From Thermococcus henrietii (GTDB lineage: Archaea; Methanobacteriota_B; Thermococci; Thermococcales; Thermococcaceae): a DNA stretch of 64,000 bases. Positions 53,405 to 63,124 of the stretch are shown in pieces. The DNA is taken from assembly GCF_900198835.1 (NCBI RefSeq), contig NZ_LT900021.1:1736001-1800000 (forward strand), in the 5' to 3' direction. The first letter of the stretch is position 1. The number at the start of each line of letters is the position of its first letter. The translations under genes were made by a program, and so were the position numbers. The notes under the pieces were generated by a model. The model was not told where the DNA came from and searched no databases. It saw only the letters and a list, made by a program, of their open reading frames with translations.

Positions 53405-53890
53405 ATGCAGGTAATAGACACCGCCATCTTCATCCAGGGGATGGACGTCGAGGGCTTCACGACGCCAAAGGTCGTTGAAGAGGTCAAGGATCCCGAGTCG
53501 AGGCTCTTCCTCGAGGGACTGATAAGCGCGGGGAAGGTTAAGGTTCTCGTCCCTTCAAAGGGGAGCGTTGAGGCCGTTAAGGAAGCGGCTAGGAAAACGG
53601 GTGAGCTCAACGAGCTCAGCGAGGCTGACGTTGAGGTTCTCGCCCTGGCGTACGAGCTTAAGGCTGTCCTTCTCACCGACGACTACAACCTCCAGAACAT
53701 AGCTAGAACCCTCGGGATTCCCTTCAAGACCCTAAAGCGCGGAATTAAGCGCGTGATACGCTGGAACTACGTCTGCATCGGCTGCGGGAAGCACTTTTCA
53801 GAGATGCCCCCTGAAGGAGTCTGCCCTGACTGTGGCAGTCCCGTTAAGCTCATACCGAGGAAAAAGAGGAGGCGTCAGAGGCGCAGGTAG
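53405..53890 (+). CDS. nob1: Nob1-type rRNA maturation endonuclease
   Basis: A 161-residue PIN endonuclease plus zinc ribbon that cleaves pre-16S rRNA at its 3' end. PIN acids in [22 protein letters not shown] and [12 protein letters not shown]; zinc ribbon CIGCGKHF with CPDCGSPV; basic tail. No Shine-Dalgarno motif; TATA-like TCTAAAAAAGG lies about 25 bases upstream, so probably leaderless. It overlaps the convergent Fap7-like gene by 16 bp. Confidence 0.95.
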   Translation: MQVIDTAIFIQGMDVEGFTTPKVVEEVKDPESRLFLEGLISAGKVKVLVPSKGSVEAVKEAARKTGELNELSEADVEVLALAYELKAVLLTDDYNLQNIARTLGIPFKTLKRGIKRVIRWNYVCIGCGKHFSEMPPEGVCPDCGSPVKLIPRKKRRRQRRR

Positions 53891-54408
53891 GGAATCACCT
53901 CGTCGTAGACCTCGCTCCAGTCCACAACGCCGACTCTTTTCCTGACACCTTTTTCAATCAGCCCTAAAATCTCGTTCACAACCTCTTCCGGCGTCTTTCC
54001 GGTCGTGTCAACCTCTACGACGTTCTCGTTCTCCTCAAGGGCCTCGACAAGAATGACATCAACTAACTCGGCCTCGACGTTTTCTCCAATTTTCTCCTTC
54101 GAATAGCCCCTCTCCTTCAGCCTTTCACCGATTAGCTTCGGATGTGCCCTAAGCACAACCACGAGGTCTGCGTTGAGGAAGTGGCTCAGATGTCCGTCAA
54201 CGACGACGTTCCTCCCCTTGAAGTCCCGCTCGAAGTTGTAAGCAAGCTCGTCAACCTCGACCTCGAGCTCGTCCCCCTTCATCTCACCGATGCCCTTTTC
54301 CATCGCATAGTCCCTTAAACTGACGTACTCGTAGCCGAGCCTTTCCGCCAAAAGCTTCGAAATCGTCGTCTTCCCGGCCCCCGGCGTTCCGGTTACCGCT
54401 ATTATCAT
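53875..54408 (-). CDS. Fap7/AK6-like adenylate kinase
   Basis: A 177-residue P-loop NMP kinase: [14 protein letters not shown] at residues 7-20, VVDGHLSH in the NMP-binding region, [18 protein letters not shown] as the lid, given in parts. Eukaryotic Fap7 and archaeal homologues help small-subunit assembly. It faces nob1, another small-subunit maturation factor, tail to tail. Confidence 0.9.
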   Translation of the reverse strand: MIIAVTGTPGAGKTTISKLLAERLGYEYVSLRDYAMEKGIGEMKGDELEVEVDELAYNFERDFKGRNVVVDGHLSHFLNADLVVVLRAHPKLIGERLKERGYSKEKIGENVEAELVDVILVEALEENENVVEVDTTGKTPEEVVNEILGLIEKGVRKRVGVVDWSEVYDEVIPYLRL

Positions 54409-54465
54409 GCCACCACCGTACCGGGTTCACATTAAGCTTTTAAAAACCCAGCCCGAGTTTCGAGC

Positions 54466-55545
54466 ATGTACGAGTTCACCGAGGACTTCAAGCTAAGGAG
54501 AATCACCAAGTACGAGCTGGACGGCATTGATGAGCGGGACGATTTAGTCGTCATTCCGCCATCGAGCAGGGCCGGCCCGTGCGGGAGCCACTGCCTCTTC
54601 TGCTACCTCCGGCAGAATCCGCCCGAGATGATTTACCGCGTTTCCTTCCACGACACCCTGAACGACCCGGAGCTTGAGAAGAGGATTGCCTACGTGAGCG
54701 AGCACTATCCCGAGCTATGGATTCGAGTTACCGACACTGCCGGAAACGTCGGGCTCGACGAGAAAAGGATTGAGAGCCTTCAAAAGGCCGGCCTCGATGA
54801 GATGCAGATTTCCGTCCACACGACGAAGAAGGAAAAGAGGATTGCCCTCATGAGGAGCCCGCTCGCCGGTAAACTGATAGACCTCCTTCCCCTCGTGGCA
54901 GAGACTTTCAGGGTAATAGCAGACATAATCCTGACGCCCGGCTACAACGTCGACGACATCGGGGAGATAATCCGGGATCTGGCCTCGACGGGCGTTGCCG
55001 AGGTCAGGCTTTTCCCCGTTGGGGTGACGAGATACAACCGGGACGTTAGGCCCCTAACGAGGGACGAGCTAATCTTCGTCAAGGAAACGGCTCTCGATGT
55101 CGGAAATGAGACCGGAATAAATGTCGTAATTCCGCCAATCTTCAAGGCTTTACTCGGGGAGTTCCGGCTCGACCTTGGCCCCTTTGAACTTGAGCCAGAG
55201 ATGCCGACCTACATACTGACGGGCGAGCTGGCCTATCCTGAGCTGAGGCGAATCTTCCCGAGGATTCCGGTTGTGGCGGTTAAAAACGAGTTCTTCGGTG
55301 GGAACATAGGAACGGCGGGCCTGCTCACGGGCAGGGACGTTCTCAAGACCGTTGAAAAGCTTCCGGAGGTCGACCTCGGCCTGCTTCTTCTGCCGGAGCT
55401 GATGTTCTACGGCGACAGAACACTGGACGGCTTCACGCGGGAGGAGCTCGTTTCGAGAATCCTCGTGGAGAAGGGCTACATCGTCGAGAGCGCCCTCGAG
55501 CCGGTTGAGATACCGCGCGTTCTTGAGAAGGTTGGGGCTATTTAG
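54466..55545 (+). CDS. Radical SAM protein with DUF512 domain
   Basis: A 359-residue protein. [12 protein letters not shown] near residue 40 is the Fe-S cluster motif (CxxxCxxC), followed by a TIM-barrel with [11 protein letters not shown] and [10 protein letters not shown], and the C-terminal DUF512 region ([30 protein letters not shown]). The substrate is unknown. CTTTTAAAAA about 25 bases upstream and no Shine-Dalgarno motif point to a leaderless mRNA. Confidence 0.88.
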   Translation: MYEFTEDFKLRRITKYELDGIDERDDLVVIPPSSRAGPCGSHCLFCYLRQNPPEMIYRVSFHDTLNDPELEKRIAYVSEHYPELWIRVTDTAGNVGLDEKRIESLQKAGLDEMQISVHTTKKEKRIALMRSPLAGKLIDLLPLVAETFRVIADIILTPGYNVDDIGEIIRDLASTGVAEVRLFPVGVTRYNRDVRPLTRDELIFVKETALDVGNETGINVVIPPIFKALLGEFRLDLGPFELEPEMPTYILTGELAYPELRRIFPRIPVVAVKNEFFGGNIGTAGLLTGRDVLKTVEKLPEVDLGLLLLPELMFYGDRTLDGFTREELVSRILVEKGYIVESALEPVEIPRVLEKVGAI

Positions 55546-55690
55546 CGCCCCGGACCGGCTCGGCGCTCATAGGGTATATCATCGCCTCTGCTCATCCCGT
55601 CTTGGATTCCTCACGGCCGGCCCGGGACGGCGTCAGGGCCAGTCCTCGTCATCACAGCGTTCGGTGCAATTCGCTGTCATCATCCGCGCT
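55546..55690 (-). ncRNA. GC-rich structured segment; candidate C/D-box and hairpin RNA
   Basis: An intergenic stretch far richer in GC than other gaps. On the minus strand CCCGGGCCGGC (55616-55626) pairs over 11 bp, one G-U, with GCCGGTCCGGG (55549-55559), enclosing 56 bases. Next to it, 55633-55684 reads box C ATGATGA (55677-55683), internal C' GTGATGA (55649-55655) and box D CTGA (55633-55636) with a 12-base guide-sized spacer, the size of an archaeal C/D sRNA. Box D' would be the variant CTGT overlapping C', so the call is tentative. Confidence 0.4.
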
Positions 55691-56086
55691 TCAACCTTGA
55701 AGGTAGTAGGATATAAGCTTTCTCAGCTCGATGTTCCTGTTCGGGGGGAGCCTCAAGAAGCGTCTCAGCCCGTTGTTCTCCGCTATCAGGCCGGAGAGCT
55801 CGATTGCGAGGATTTTATTATCCTCACTCAGGCCGTAGGCTTTGTAACGGAGCGGAGCGTACTCCTTTTCGAGCTCCCAGACCTTCTTTTCAAGCTCCTC
55901 GGCCTTTCTCTCGAGCTCTTCAAGCTCCCCCTTCGACTCCCTGAACTCTCCTGTAAGGGCGAGTTCAATAATCCTCTCTGGAGGGACGCCGTAGCGCTCC
56001 GCAAGCTTCTCAATCTCGGCCGAGAGCTCGCCGAGCTCGACCTCAACCTTTCCGAAGCCCCTATCTGGTTTGATTGTGAGCTTCAT
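55691..56086 (-). CDS. Coiled-coil protein of unknown function
   Basis: A 131-residue protein with an N-terminal basic strand region (KLTIKPDRGFGKVEVE), a possible short helix-turn-helix (LAERYGVPPERIIELAL) and a long coiled coil (residues 52-80). Start ATG 56086 overlaps the upstream gene by ATGA. No family recognised. The pair may form a heteromeric coiled coil. Confidence 0.7.
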   Translation of the reverse strand: MKLTIKPDRGFGKVEVELGELSAEIEKLAERYGVPPERIIELALTGEFRESKGELEELERKAEELEKKVWELEKEYAPLRYKAYGLSEDNKILAIELSGLIAENNGLRRFLRLPPNRNIELRKLISYYLQG

Positions 56087-56427
56087 ATTCGTTCACGCTC
56101 CGTGAACGAGTCGTTCACAGTTTGTGAACTTCTCTTCTCATCCAACTTTTTCCTGAGTTCCTCGTTCTCCTTTCTCAGCTTATCTCGCTCGGCTATCATG
56201 AGTTCCTTGTCATTCAAGGCCTTCTCGTAGAACTCCCTCAGCTCGCCGAGCTGGTTCTCCATTTCCCGGAGCTTCTCCTCGAGCTTCCCAATTTTCTCCC
56301 GAAGGAACTCCTCCCGCTCGGCCTTGAGGGTTTCCTCGACTTTAGGAAGGTTCTCCTCGATTAGGGCCCTAACGTCCCTTCCCTTCAGGGACTTGAACTT
56401 CTCGCGGGGCAGGATAATCTCAACCAT
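56083..56427 (-). CDS. Coiled-coil protein of unknown function
   Basis: A 114-residue protein, nearly all charged coiled coil from residue 25 to 100. Start follows GGTGAGAG. The 3' end carries two tandem GTTCAC-N5-GTGAAC palindromes. Coupled by ATGA to the 131-residue gene downstream and preceded by a 52-codon gene. Confidence 0.7.
   Translation of the reverse strand: MVEIILPREKFKSLKGRDVRALIEENLPKVEETLKAEREEFLREKIGKLEEKLREMENQLGELREFYEKALNDKELMIAERDKLRKENEELRKKLDEKRSSQTVNDSFTERERI
56091..56129. promoter_or_regulatory. Tandem GTTCAC-N5-GTGAAC palindromes
   Basis: Copies at 56091-56107 (spacer GCTCC) and 56113-56129 (spacer AGTTT), a 22-bp period, about two helical turns. The CAC-N5-GTG core has the spacing of TrmB-family sites. 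They lie inside the 3' end of one gene and just before the start of the next, so they could control the downstream coiled-coil gene. Confidence 0.45.
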
Positions 56428-56458
56428 TCTCTCACCGCGTCAAAATTGTTAATGCCTC

Positions 56459-56617
56459 TTACTCTTTCCTCAGTTTCCTAATCAGCTCCACGCTGGTCAT
56501 GCCCTCGGGCAGTTTTCCCTCGAGTATGCCCAGCATTCTCTTGGCGGAGCCCTTCTTTGCCCTCTTCTTGGCCCGCACTTCCATCAAAACGGAGAGGGTC
56601 TTCATGTCAACGAGCAT
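56459..56617 (-). CDS. 52-residue basic protein of unknown function
   Basis: ATG 56617 is preceded by GGTGGGACA and the frame runs MLVDMKTLSVLMEVRAKKRA onward to a TAA at 56459. It is rich in Lys and Arg and ends in a likely amphipathic helix (SVELIRKLRKE). It lies 31 bp upstream of the coiled-coil pair and 21 bp downstream of the glycosylase gene on the same strand, so it belongs to one transcript. Confidence 0.65.
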   Translation of the reverse strand: MLVDMKTLSVLMEVRAKKRAKKGSAKRMLGILEGKLPEGMTSVELIRKLRKE

Positions 56618-56638
56618 TGTCCCACCGCCTTATTTTCC

Positions 56639-57454
56639 TCAAATCCGTATTTTAACCTTCCTCTCCATCTCGGTCTTCCTGTCGTAGCAGAGAATGTAAA
56701 AGGCCAGAAGACCCTTCCACTTTCCATAGGGTTCAATGATTTCCCTAACGTCCCTCTCCTTAACCTCTTTCGGCCTTTTGCCAAAAATCTTCGCGATTCC
56801 CCGCCTCAGCCCGAGGTCTCCCGCGGGATAGACGTTCTTCCTCAGACCGTAGGCCAAGAACAGCTCGGCACTCCACTTCCCTATCCCGCGAAACCTCGTG
56901 AGGTACTTGATGGCCTCATCAACATCCCGGTCCCAGAGTTCGAGGTTCAGCTCGCCCTTCAAGTAGGACTCCGTGAGGGACTTTATATAGCCGGCGCGGT
57001 AGCCGAGTCTGGCTTCCTTTAGCTCCTCCTCGCTCAGCCTGGCAATCCGCTCGGCGGTCGGAAAGGCGTAGAGCTCTCCAACGGGTTCTCCGGCGAGTTT
57101 GACGAGGTTTCTAATCGTCCGCTGGGCAAACTCGTAGTTAACCTGCTGTTGAGCTATCACCTCGACAAGGGCCTGATATGGGCTCGGTGATGCGGGAATC
57201 GTTAGGCCGTAGAACTCCTCGATGAGGAACGCGAAGGGCGAATCGCCTATCTCGGCGTAGAATGAATCCAAATCTGTGTCGAGGCCGAGAACGAAAGTTA
57301 GCTTTTCCCTCGCTTCCTTCCTCTCGCTCCTTCCCCAGTCCTCAGGGAAGCGGAAGTCACCGTCGTAGGCGACCACTCCAATCTTTCCGTTACTCAGCCT
57401 CAGGGCCTGGTAGAACGTGCCGTCCCTGAAGGTCCAGGTGCCGTTGCGTATCAT
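56639..57454 (-). CDS. HhH-GPD DNA glycosylase (AlkA/OGG-like)
   Basis: A 271-residue base-excision repair enzyme. The helix-hairpin-helix is LTRFRGIGKWSAELFLAYGL and the catalytic Asp is in VYPAGDLGLRRG; VIAQQQVNYEFAQRTI is the preceding conserved helix. ATG 57454 overlaps the upstream stop by ATGA. Whether it removes alkylated or oxidised purines cannot be said; the N-terminal TBP-like part favours the AlkA/OGG1 group. Confidence 0.9.
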   Translation of the reverse strand: MIRNGTWTFRDGTFYQALRLSNGKIGVVAYDGDFRFPEDWGRSERKEAREKLTFVLGLDTDLDSFYAEIGDSPFAFLIEEFYGLTIPASPSPYQALVEVIAQQQVNYEFAQRTIRNLVKLAGEPVGELYAFPTAERIARLSEEELKEARLGYRAGYIKSLTESYLKGELNLELWDRDVDEAIKYLTRFRGIGKWSAELFLAYGLRKNVYPAGDLGLRRGIAKIFGKRPKEVKERDVREIIEPYGKWKGLLAFYILCYDRKTEMERKVKIRI

Positions 57455-57759
57455 TTCCTTTGCGGTTTTTTCAACGCTAACCATCGGTCGAGCTTTACGG
57501 GGTTGCGCCTTATATCCCTTAGGGTCAAGATCCAGAGTCTCTTCCCGTCGGATGAGCGCCTTATCTCGATTTCCCCGTTCTCTTCGAGGAAGAGCATTAC
57601 CTCTTTAACCTTCTCCGGCTTCAGGTTGAGCTTTCTCACCTCGTCCCAGAACGGCTCTCTATGGGAGTACCTGGAGAGTTTCATCACGAGTTCTCTGGCG
57701 AGCTTTCTCTTTTCGTCACCCTTCGCAAGGCGATAGCGCCTGTAAGTTTCTGCCAGCAT
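57451..57759 (-). CDS. Conserved small basic protein, coupled to the glycosylase
   Basis: A 102-residue protein with an N-terminal helical part and a central winged-helix-like region (NLKPEKVKEVMLFLEENGEIEIRR). No family recognised. It overlaps the glycosylase start by ATGA, suggesting a repair-linked or nucleic-acid-binding role. Confidence 0.7.
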   Translation of the reverse strand: MLAETYRRYRLAKGDEKRKLARELVMKLSRYSHREPFWDEVRKLNLKPEKVKEVMLFLEENGEIEIRRSSDGKRLWILTLRDIRRNPVKLDRWLALKKPQRK

Positions 57760-57848
57760 GTTCCCCGTTGGAGATTTGGTCTATAAATGGCTTTCCTAAC
57801 TCTAACCCGCAGGCAAAAGTTTTAAACGTTTAAGTGGTATCACCTTTG

Positions 57849-59189
57849 ATGAGAGCCATGAGACGTGCCCTGCTCGTAGTCCTGTTCGTTTCAATGTTGC
57901 TTCTCCCCGGCGTTTCCGCCGACAAGAAAGTTGTCTACGTGGGTAAGGTAGAGGGCACGATAACTCAGTACACCGCCGACCAGTTCGCGAGCTACATAAA
58001 GACTGCAGAAGGACATCACGCGGAGGCGCTGATTGTCGAGCTCAACACACCCGGCGGCCAGGGAGACGCGATGATGCGCATCGTTTCCCTGATTCAGAAC
58101 TCGACGGTCCCCGTGATAATCTACGTTTATCCAAGGGGGGCAATAGCGGCCTCCGCTGGAACTTACATCGCGATGAGCGCTCACCTTATAGCCATGGCCC
58201 CCGGAACGAGCATAGGGGCCTGCGAGCCAATACTCGGCTACGCCGCAAACGGAAGTATAATCCGAGCTCCTGCAAAGATTAGGAACTTCTACACCGCTTA
58301 CATGCGTTCTCTGGCAGAGGAGAGCGGCAGAAACGTTACGGCCGCCGAGAAGTTCGTTATGGAGGACCTAAGCCTAACGCCCGAGGAGGCTCTGAAGGCC
58401 CACGTGATTGAGGTGATTGCGGACGACGTTCCCGACCTCCTTCGGAAGGCCAACGGGATGAGGACAAAGGTTCCCGTGGCTGGAAAAGGCTACGTCACGT
58501 TAAACTTTACGAACGTCGAGATAAGGGAGCTTAACCCCTCAATAAGCTACCGCATAGTCACGTTCCTCGCCAACCCTGCCGTTTCTTATCTCCTCTTTGT
58601 CGTTGGAATGCTCGGCCTCGTCTTCGGCTTCCTGACTCCCGGCTGGCACGTTCCGGAGACGCTCGGTGCAATCCTGCTCGTTCTCGGCATCATTGGAATG
58701 GGCTACTTCGGCTACAACGAGGCAGGTCTCGTGCTGGTAATCCTCGGCATGATTTTCTTCATCGCGGAGGCGCTGACACCGACGTTCGGACTCTTCACGA
58801 TTGCTGGTCTCGTTAGCTTCATCCTTGGGGGCCTAATACTCTTCGGCAAAGGTGGAGGAGGTGTCTACCTCGTGAGCGCTTCAACCTTCGAGACCCTTAG
58901 GATTGCAATCATAGTCACGGGCGTCTTGCTGGCGCTGTTCTTCCTCTTCGGAATGGCCGCAGTTGTCAGAGCTCACCGCAGAAAGCCCGAAACCGGAAGG
59001 GAAGAGCTCGTAGGAGAAATCGGAAAGGTCGTTGAGGACCTCAACCCCGAGGGAGTCATAAAGGTTCGTGGGGAGCTCTGGAAGGCCGTCTCAAAGGACG
59101 GTTCGACGATTAAGGTCGGGGAAAGGGTTAGGGTCCTTAAGGTGAAGGGGCTGACTCTCATAGTTGAGAAGGTTAGGGGTGGTGAATGA
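57849..59189 (+). CDS. NfeD/ClpP-class membrane serine protease (1510-N type)
   Basis: A 446-residue protein: signal peptide (residues 1-26), a ClpP-like protease domain with the catalytic Ser in [12 protein letters not shown] and Lys in [10 protein letters not shown], four or five membrane helices (240-375) and a C-terminal OB-fold NfeD domain. In Pyrococcus horikoshii the homologous 1510-N protease cleaves the C-terminus of its stomatin partner, encoded next door here. TTTTAAA at about 57819-57825 lies 25 bases upstream, so the mRNA is probably leaderless. Confidence 0.93.
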   Translation: MRAMRRALLVVLFVSMLLLPGVSADKKVVYVGKVEGTITQYTADQFASYIKTAEGHHAEALIVELNTPGGQGDAMMRIVSLIQNSTVPVIIYVYPRGAIAASAGTYIAMSAHLIAMAPGTSIGACEPILGYAANGSIIRAPAKIRNFYTAYMRSLAEESGRNVTAAEKFVMEDLSLTPEEALKAHVIEVIADDVPDLLRKANGMRTKVPVAGKGYVTLNFTNVEIRELNPSISYRIVTFLANPAVSYLLFVVGMLGLVFGFLTPGWHVPETLGAILLVLGIIGMGYFGYNEAGLVLVILGMIFFIAEALTPTFGLFTIAGLVSFILGGLILFGKGGGGVYLVSASTFETLRIAIIVTGVLLALFFLFGMAAVVRAHRRKPETGREELVGEIGKVVEDLNPEGVIKVRGELWKAVSKDGSTIKVGERVRVLKVKGLTLIVEKVRGGE

Positions 59190-59998
59190 TGGCGATTGGA
59201 ACCATCGTTTTGGGAATAGTTTTGCTTTTTGTTTTGATTATACTGGCGAGCGCAATAAAAATCGTCAAAGAGTACGAGAGGGCCGTTATCTTCCGTCTCG
59301 GTAGGGTCGTCGGTGCCAGGGGCCCTGGGCTGTTCTTCATCATACCGATTTTCGAAAAGGCCGTTATAGTTGACCTCCGTACGAGGGTTCTCGACGTTCC
59401 TGTCCAGGAGACCATAACCAAGGACAACGTCCCGGTCAGGGTAAACGCGGTCGTTTACTTCAGGGTTATTGACCCGATTAAGGCCGTCACCCAGGTCAGC
59501 AACTACATAATGGCAACCAGTCAGATTGCCCAGACCACCCTGAGGAGTGTCATCGGACAGGCTCACCTCGACGAACTGCTCAGTGAGAGAGAAAAGCTCA
59601 ACCTCCAGCTCCAGAAGATTATAGACGAGGCCACAGACCCGTGGGGCATCAAGGTGACCACGGTGGAGATAAAGGACGTCGAGCTTCCGAGCGGAATGCA
59701 GAAGGCTATGGCGAGACAGGCCGAGGCAGAGAGGGAGAGGAGGGCGAGGATTCTACTCGCTGAGGCCGAAAGGCAGGCGGCCGAGAAGCTCCGCGAGGCT
59801 GCGGAGATTATCAGCGAACACCCAATGGCACTCCAGCTCAGGACGCTCCAGACGATAAGCGACGTCGCGGGAGACAAGAGCAACGTCATAGTCCTGCCGC
59901 TTCCGATGGAGATGCTGAAGCTGTTTCAAGCCGTCGGGGATGCAGCGAGGACGTACACGGCTAAGGTAAAGGAAGAGAAGGAAGAGACCGCCGAATGA
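59189..59998 (+). CDS. Stomatin-like SPFH-domain protein
   Basis: A 269-residue membrane-anchored protein: one N-terminal transmembrane helix (residues 5-25), SPFH domain ([20 protein letters not shown] at its start), coiled coil rich in Ala and Arg (170-215) and a hydrophobic C-terminal stretch that is the expected protease target. Its ATG touches the NfeD stop; the two form the stomatin-protease operon. Confidence 0.95.
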   Translation: MAIGTIVLGIVLLFVLIILASAIKIVKEYERAVIFRLGRVVGARGPGLFFIIPIFEKAVIVDLRTRVLDVPVQETITKDNVPVRVNAVVYFRVIDPIKAVTQVSNYIMATSQIAQTTLRSVIGQAHLDELLSEREKLNLQLQKIIDEATDPWGIKVTTVEIKDVELPSGMQKAMARQAEAERERRARILLAEAERQAAEKLREAAEIISEHPMALQLRTLQTISDVAGDKSNVIVLPLPMEMLKLFQAVGDAARTYTAKVKEEKEETAE

Positions 59999-60097
59999 AC
60001 ATTTCTGGCGATTACTTCTTTTTATTTCCACCGCAAAAGCTAAAAGCACTTTTCCTTAAGCGATAATCGCAGTGCACCATAGGCCTTAAATTAGAGC

Positions 60098-60910
60098 ATG
60101 CCTGTCATGATTTTACCGGAGGTGTCGGCTTTGGAAGGGCGTTCAATAGTTTTTGCATCCGGAAAGGGTGGAACGGGTAAAACGACAACGGTCGCCAACT
60201 TAGGTGTGGCTTTAGCCCAGTTCGGCAAGGAAGTGATTCTCCTCGACGCTGACCTGACCATGGCAAACCTCAGCCTCGTCCTCGGAATGGAGGACATACC
60301 AATCACGCTCCACGACGTCCTCGCGAGGGAGGCCGACCTTAAGGATGCCATCTACGAGGGGCCAGCGGGAGTCAAGGTTATACCCGGTGGATTGAGCCTG
60401 GAAAAGGTCAAGAAGGCAAAGCCGGAGAGACTCAGGGAACTCATGAGGGAAATCGGCCAGATGGCTGACTTCGTACTCATTGACGCGCCAGCGGGACTTG
60501 AGATGACCTCTGTTACCGCTCTCCTCATCGGTAAGGAGCTCATCATAGTTACCAACCCGGAAATCTCCGCTATAACTGACTCGCTCAAGACCAAGCTAAT
60601 CGCCGAGAAGCTTGGAACCCTCCCGCTCGGCGTCGTTCTCAACAGGGTCACCAACGAAAAGACCGAACTCAGCAAGGAGGAAATAGAGGCCATCCTCGAG
60701 GTTCCTGTTCTTGCTATGATTCCTGAGGACCCCGAAGTGAAGAGGGCCAGTGCCTACGGTGTCCCACTCGTCATCAAGAACCCAACCAGTCCAGCGGCCA
60801 TCGCCATCAAACAGCTCGCGGCCAAACTCGCCGGAATCAAGTGGCAGCCGCCCGAGCCGGAGAGCCCGATTAAGAGGGTCTTCAAAGCCATATTTGGAGG
60901 GAAGAAGTGA
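60098..60910 (+). CDS. minD: MinD/ParA-family ATPase
   Basis: A 270-residue deviant-Walker ATPase with SGKGGTGKTT (residues 21-30), LLDADLTMANLSLVLGM, DFVLIDAPAGLE and a C-terminal basic amphipathic helix (PIKRVFKAIFGGKK) like the membrane-targeting sequence of MinD. Archaeal MinD proteins position machinery such as archaella and chemosensory arrays rather than the division site. Overlaps the next membrane gene by one base. Confidence 0.92.
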   Translation: MPVMILPEVSALEGRSIVFASGKGGTGKTTTVANLGVALAQFGKEVILLDADLTMANLSLVLGMEDIPITLHDVLAREADLKDAIYEGPAGVKVIPGGLSLEKVKKAKPERLRELMREIGQMADFVLIDAPAGLEMTSVTALLIGKELIIVTNPEISAITDSLKTKLIAEKLGTLPLGVVLNRVTNEKTELSKEEIEAILEVPVLAMIPEDPEVKRASAYGVPLVIKNPTSPAAIAIKQLAAKLAGIKWQPPEPESPIKRVFKAIFGGKK

Positions 60911-61158
60911 TGGCTGAGGTTATCCTTTACGGACTCGTTATAATCCTCCTGATACTCGTCATAATACTTGCAATGCTCTACATGTCCGCCAAGAGCAACC
61001 CATACTACGTCGTCTACGATGAAGAGACCAAGACTGCCCTCAAGAGGCGTGTCATGAGCCTTAAGGAGGAGCTCGAGGGCGAGCTGGAGCAGTTCGACGT
61101 TGACGACTGGGAGAGGACCCTCGAGGAGTCAATAGACGAGGAAGTCAGGAACCTCTGA
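60910..61158 (+). CDS. Small single-pass membrane protein, coupled to MinD
   Basis: An 82-residue protein with one N-terminal membrane helix (YGLVIILLILVIILAMLY) and an acidic coiled tail (KEELEGELEQFDVDDWERTL). Its ATG shares a base with the minD stop. A membrane receptor or partner for MinD is a natural guess, by position only. Confidence 0.8.
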   Translation: MAEVILYGLVIILLILVIILAMLYMSAKSNPYYVVYDEETKTALKRRVMSLKEELEGELEQFDVDDWERTLEESIDEEVRNL

Positions 61159-61245
61159 CCTTCTCTCACCCATTGTTATTAAACTTTTTTTGAGCGTTAA
61201 ATTTTAAAACCTCCATTATACTTCCTATTCTGGAGGTGGGGGGCG

Positions 61246-61494
61246 ATGAGAACCAAGTTAGGATACGAAGACAAACTCGTGGAGATAAACGGGGGCGAGG
61301 TTCTAGTCTTTGCCGGAAAGCTCTACACCGCCCCCCTGGAGGAAGTTGTCAAGTACTACCTCTCAGGCTCGGGGGTTCTACCCTCCGCCATCAGGGACGT
61401 GAGCCATGACGTTATCCGGCTCCTTTTAAGAACCGGCGAGCTCGAGACGATAATACACTCCAAGGTTCAGTACGGTGAGAGCCTCTCGGACTAA
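61246..61494 (+). CDS. Conserved hypothetical protein, 82 residues
   Basis: A small soluble protein (KLGYEDKLVEINGGEVLVFA, then LEEVVKYYLSGSGVLPSAI). No family recognised. Strong GGAGGTGGGGGG ribosome site, and a TATA-like ATTTTAAAAC near 61200-61209. It stands alone between minD and deoA. Confidence 0.72.
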   Translation: MRTKLGYEDKLVEINGGEVLVFAGKLYTAPLEEVVKYYLSGSGVLPSAIRDVSHDVIRLLLRTGELETIIHSKVQYGESLSD

Positions 61495-61607
61495 TTCTAC
61501 AAGTCCCTGGCTATTGAAATTTTCACATCGTTTTCTTTTGGCGCGCTCTTCTCGAAAACATTTAAGTAAGCTTTGACAGAGAAGATAAATTCACAGGGGG
61601 TGAAAGA

Positions 61608-63119
61608 ATGAGGGCAAAGGTCAGGATTCTCGACTTCTACAGCGGCCGGTACTCGGTTCTCATAAACGAGGAGGACGCCAAGGAGGCCAAGCTCCACCCG
61701 GATGACCTCGTGAAGCTCGAAGCCGGGAAGAAGACGGTCTACGGAAGCGTCGTCATAAGCAACCTCGTGGAGAGGGGAGAAGTTGGAGTTAGCAGGGACG
61801 TCCTTGAGCTCCACAGCTTTTCCGAAGGGGAAACCGTTGCAGTTATCCCCGCTGGAACCCCGGAGAGCGTCCGCTACATAAAGAAGAAGATGAACGGCGA
61901 GAAGCTCAGGAAGGTCGAGATTGAGGCCATAATCAGGGACATCGTCGACAGGAAGCTCAGAGACATTGAGATAAGCGCGTTCGTGACCTCACTTGAGATA
62001 AACGGCCTCGACATGGACGAGATTGCGGCTCTAACCATAGCGATGGCCGAAACCGGTGACATGCTCGACATCGACAGGAAGCCGATAATGGACGTCCACA
62101 GCATCGGTGGCGTTCCTGGTAACAAGACCAACATACTCGTCGTTCCGATTGTGGCCGCCGCCGGTTTAACAATCCCGAAGACCAGCTCAAGGGCCATAAC
62201 CAGCGCCGCAGGAACGGCCGACGTCGTTGAGGTCTTCGCCGACGTCAGCTTCTCCCTCGACGAAATCAAGAGGATAGTCGAGAAGGTCGGTGCGTGCCTC
62301 GTCTGGGGAGGGGCTTTGAACCTCGCCCCCGCCGACGACATCACAATCAAGGCCGAGCGCGCGCTCAGCATCGACCCGACCGGGCTTATGCTCGCGAGCA
62401 TAATGTCCAAGAAGTACGCCATGGGAAGCCAGTACGTTCTCATTGATATACCAACCGGAAAGGGCGTCAAGGTCGAGACCGTCGAGCAGGCAAGGACCCT
62501 CGCGAGGGACTTCATAGAGCTCGGCAAGAGGCTCGGTCAGTACGTTGAGGTGGCCATAACCTACGGTGGCCAGCCGATAGGACACACAGTCGGCCCGGCG
62601 CTCGAGGCTAGGGAAGCCCTGATGACGCTCATGACCGGAAAGGGCCCGGGAAGCCTAATCGAGAAGGCCACCGGACTGGCTGGAATCCTGCTCGAGATGG
62701 GTGGAGTTGCCCCGCAGGGACTGGGCAAGAAGATGGCCAGGGAAATCCTCGAGAGCGGAAAGGCCTGGGAGAAAATGAAGGAAATCATCGAGGCCCAGGG
62801 AGGGGACCCCAACATCAAGCCCGAGGAGATTCCGATAGGCGACAAGACCTACACATTCACCGCCCCGACTAGCGGCTACGTCACCGCGATAGACAACAGG
62901 GCGATAACTGCCATCGCGAGGGCCGCCGGAGCTCCTGAGGACAAGGGAGCCGGCTTGGAGCTCTACGTCAAGGTCGGCGAAAAGGTCAAGGAAGGCGACC
63001 CGCTCTTCACGATTCACGCCGAGCACGAGGCGAGGCTCGACCAGGCGATAGTCCTCGCAAGGAGGGCCGAGCCGATAAGAATAGAGGGAATGGTCCTCCA
63101 GCGAATCGGAAACATCTGA
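61608..63119 (+). CDS. deoA: AMP phosphorylase
   Basis: A 503-residue archaeal NMP phosphorylase. The thymidine-phosphorylase-like core shows [19 protein letters not shown] and [20 protein letters not shown], preceded by an extra N-terminal domain of about 90 residues that bacterial enzymes lack. It releases the base from AMP to give ribose-1,5-bisphosphate, which feeds type III RubisCO through R15P isomerase. GGGGGGTGAAAGA lies before the ATG. Confidence 0.95.
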   Translation: MRAKVRILDFYSGRYSVLINEEDAKEAKLHPDDLVKLEAGKKTVYGSVVISNLVERGEVGVSRDVLELHSFSEGETVAVIPAGTPESVRYIKKKMNGEKLRKVEIEAIIRDIVDRKLRDIEISAFVTSLEINGLDMDEIAALTIAMAETGDMLDIDRKPIMDVHSIGGVPGNKTNILVVPIVAAAGLTIPKTSSRAITSAAGTADVVEVFADVSFSLDEIKRIVEKVGACLVWGGALNLAPADDITIKAERALSIDPTGLMLASIMSKKYAMGSQYVLIDIPTGKGVKVETVEQARTLARDFIELGKRLGQYVEVAITYGGQPIGHTVGPALEAREALMTLMTGKGPGSLIEKATGLAGILLEMGGVAPQGLGKKMAREILESGKAWEKMKEIIEAQGGDPNIKPEEIPIGDKTYTFTAPTSGYVTAIDNRAITAIARAAGAPEDKGAGLELYVKVGEKVKEGDPLFTIHAEHEARLDQAIVLARRAEPIRIEGMVLQRIGNI

Positions 63120-63124
63120 ACCTT

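Noticed and set aside
57836-57852. Half TGM site TATCAC before the NfeD protease gene
   Set aside because: The second half does not match GTGATA and the gene has no sugar-metabolism link.
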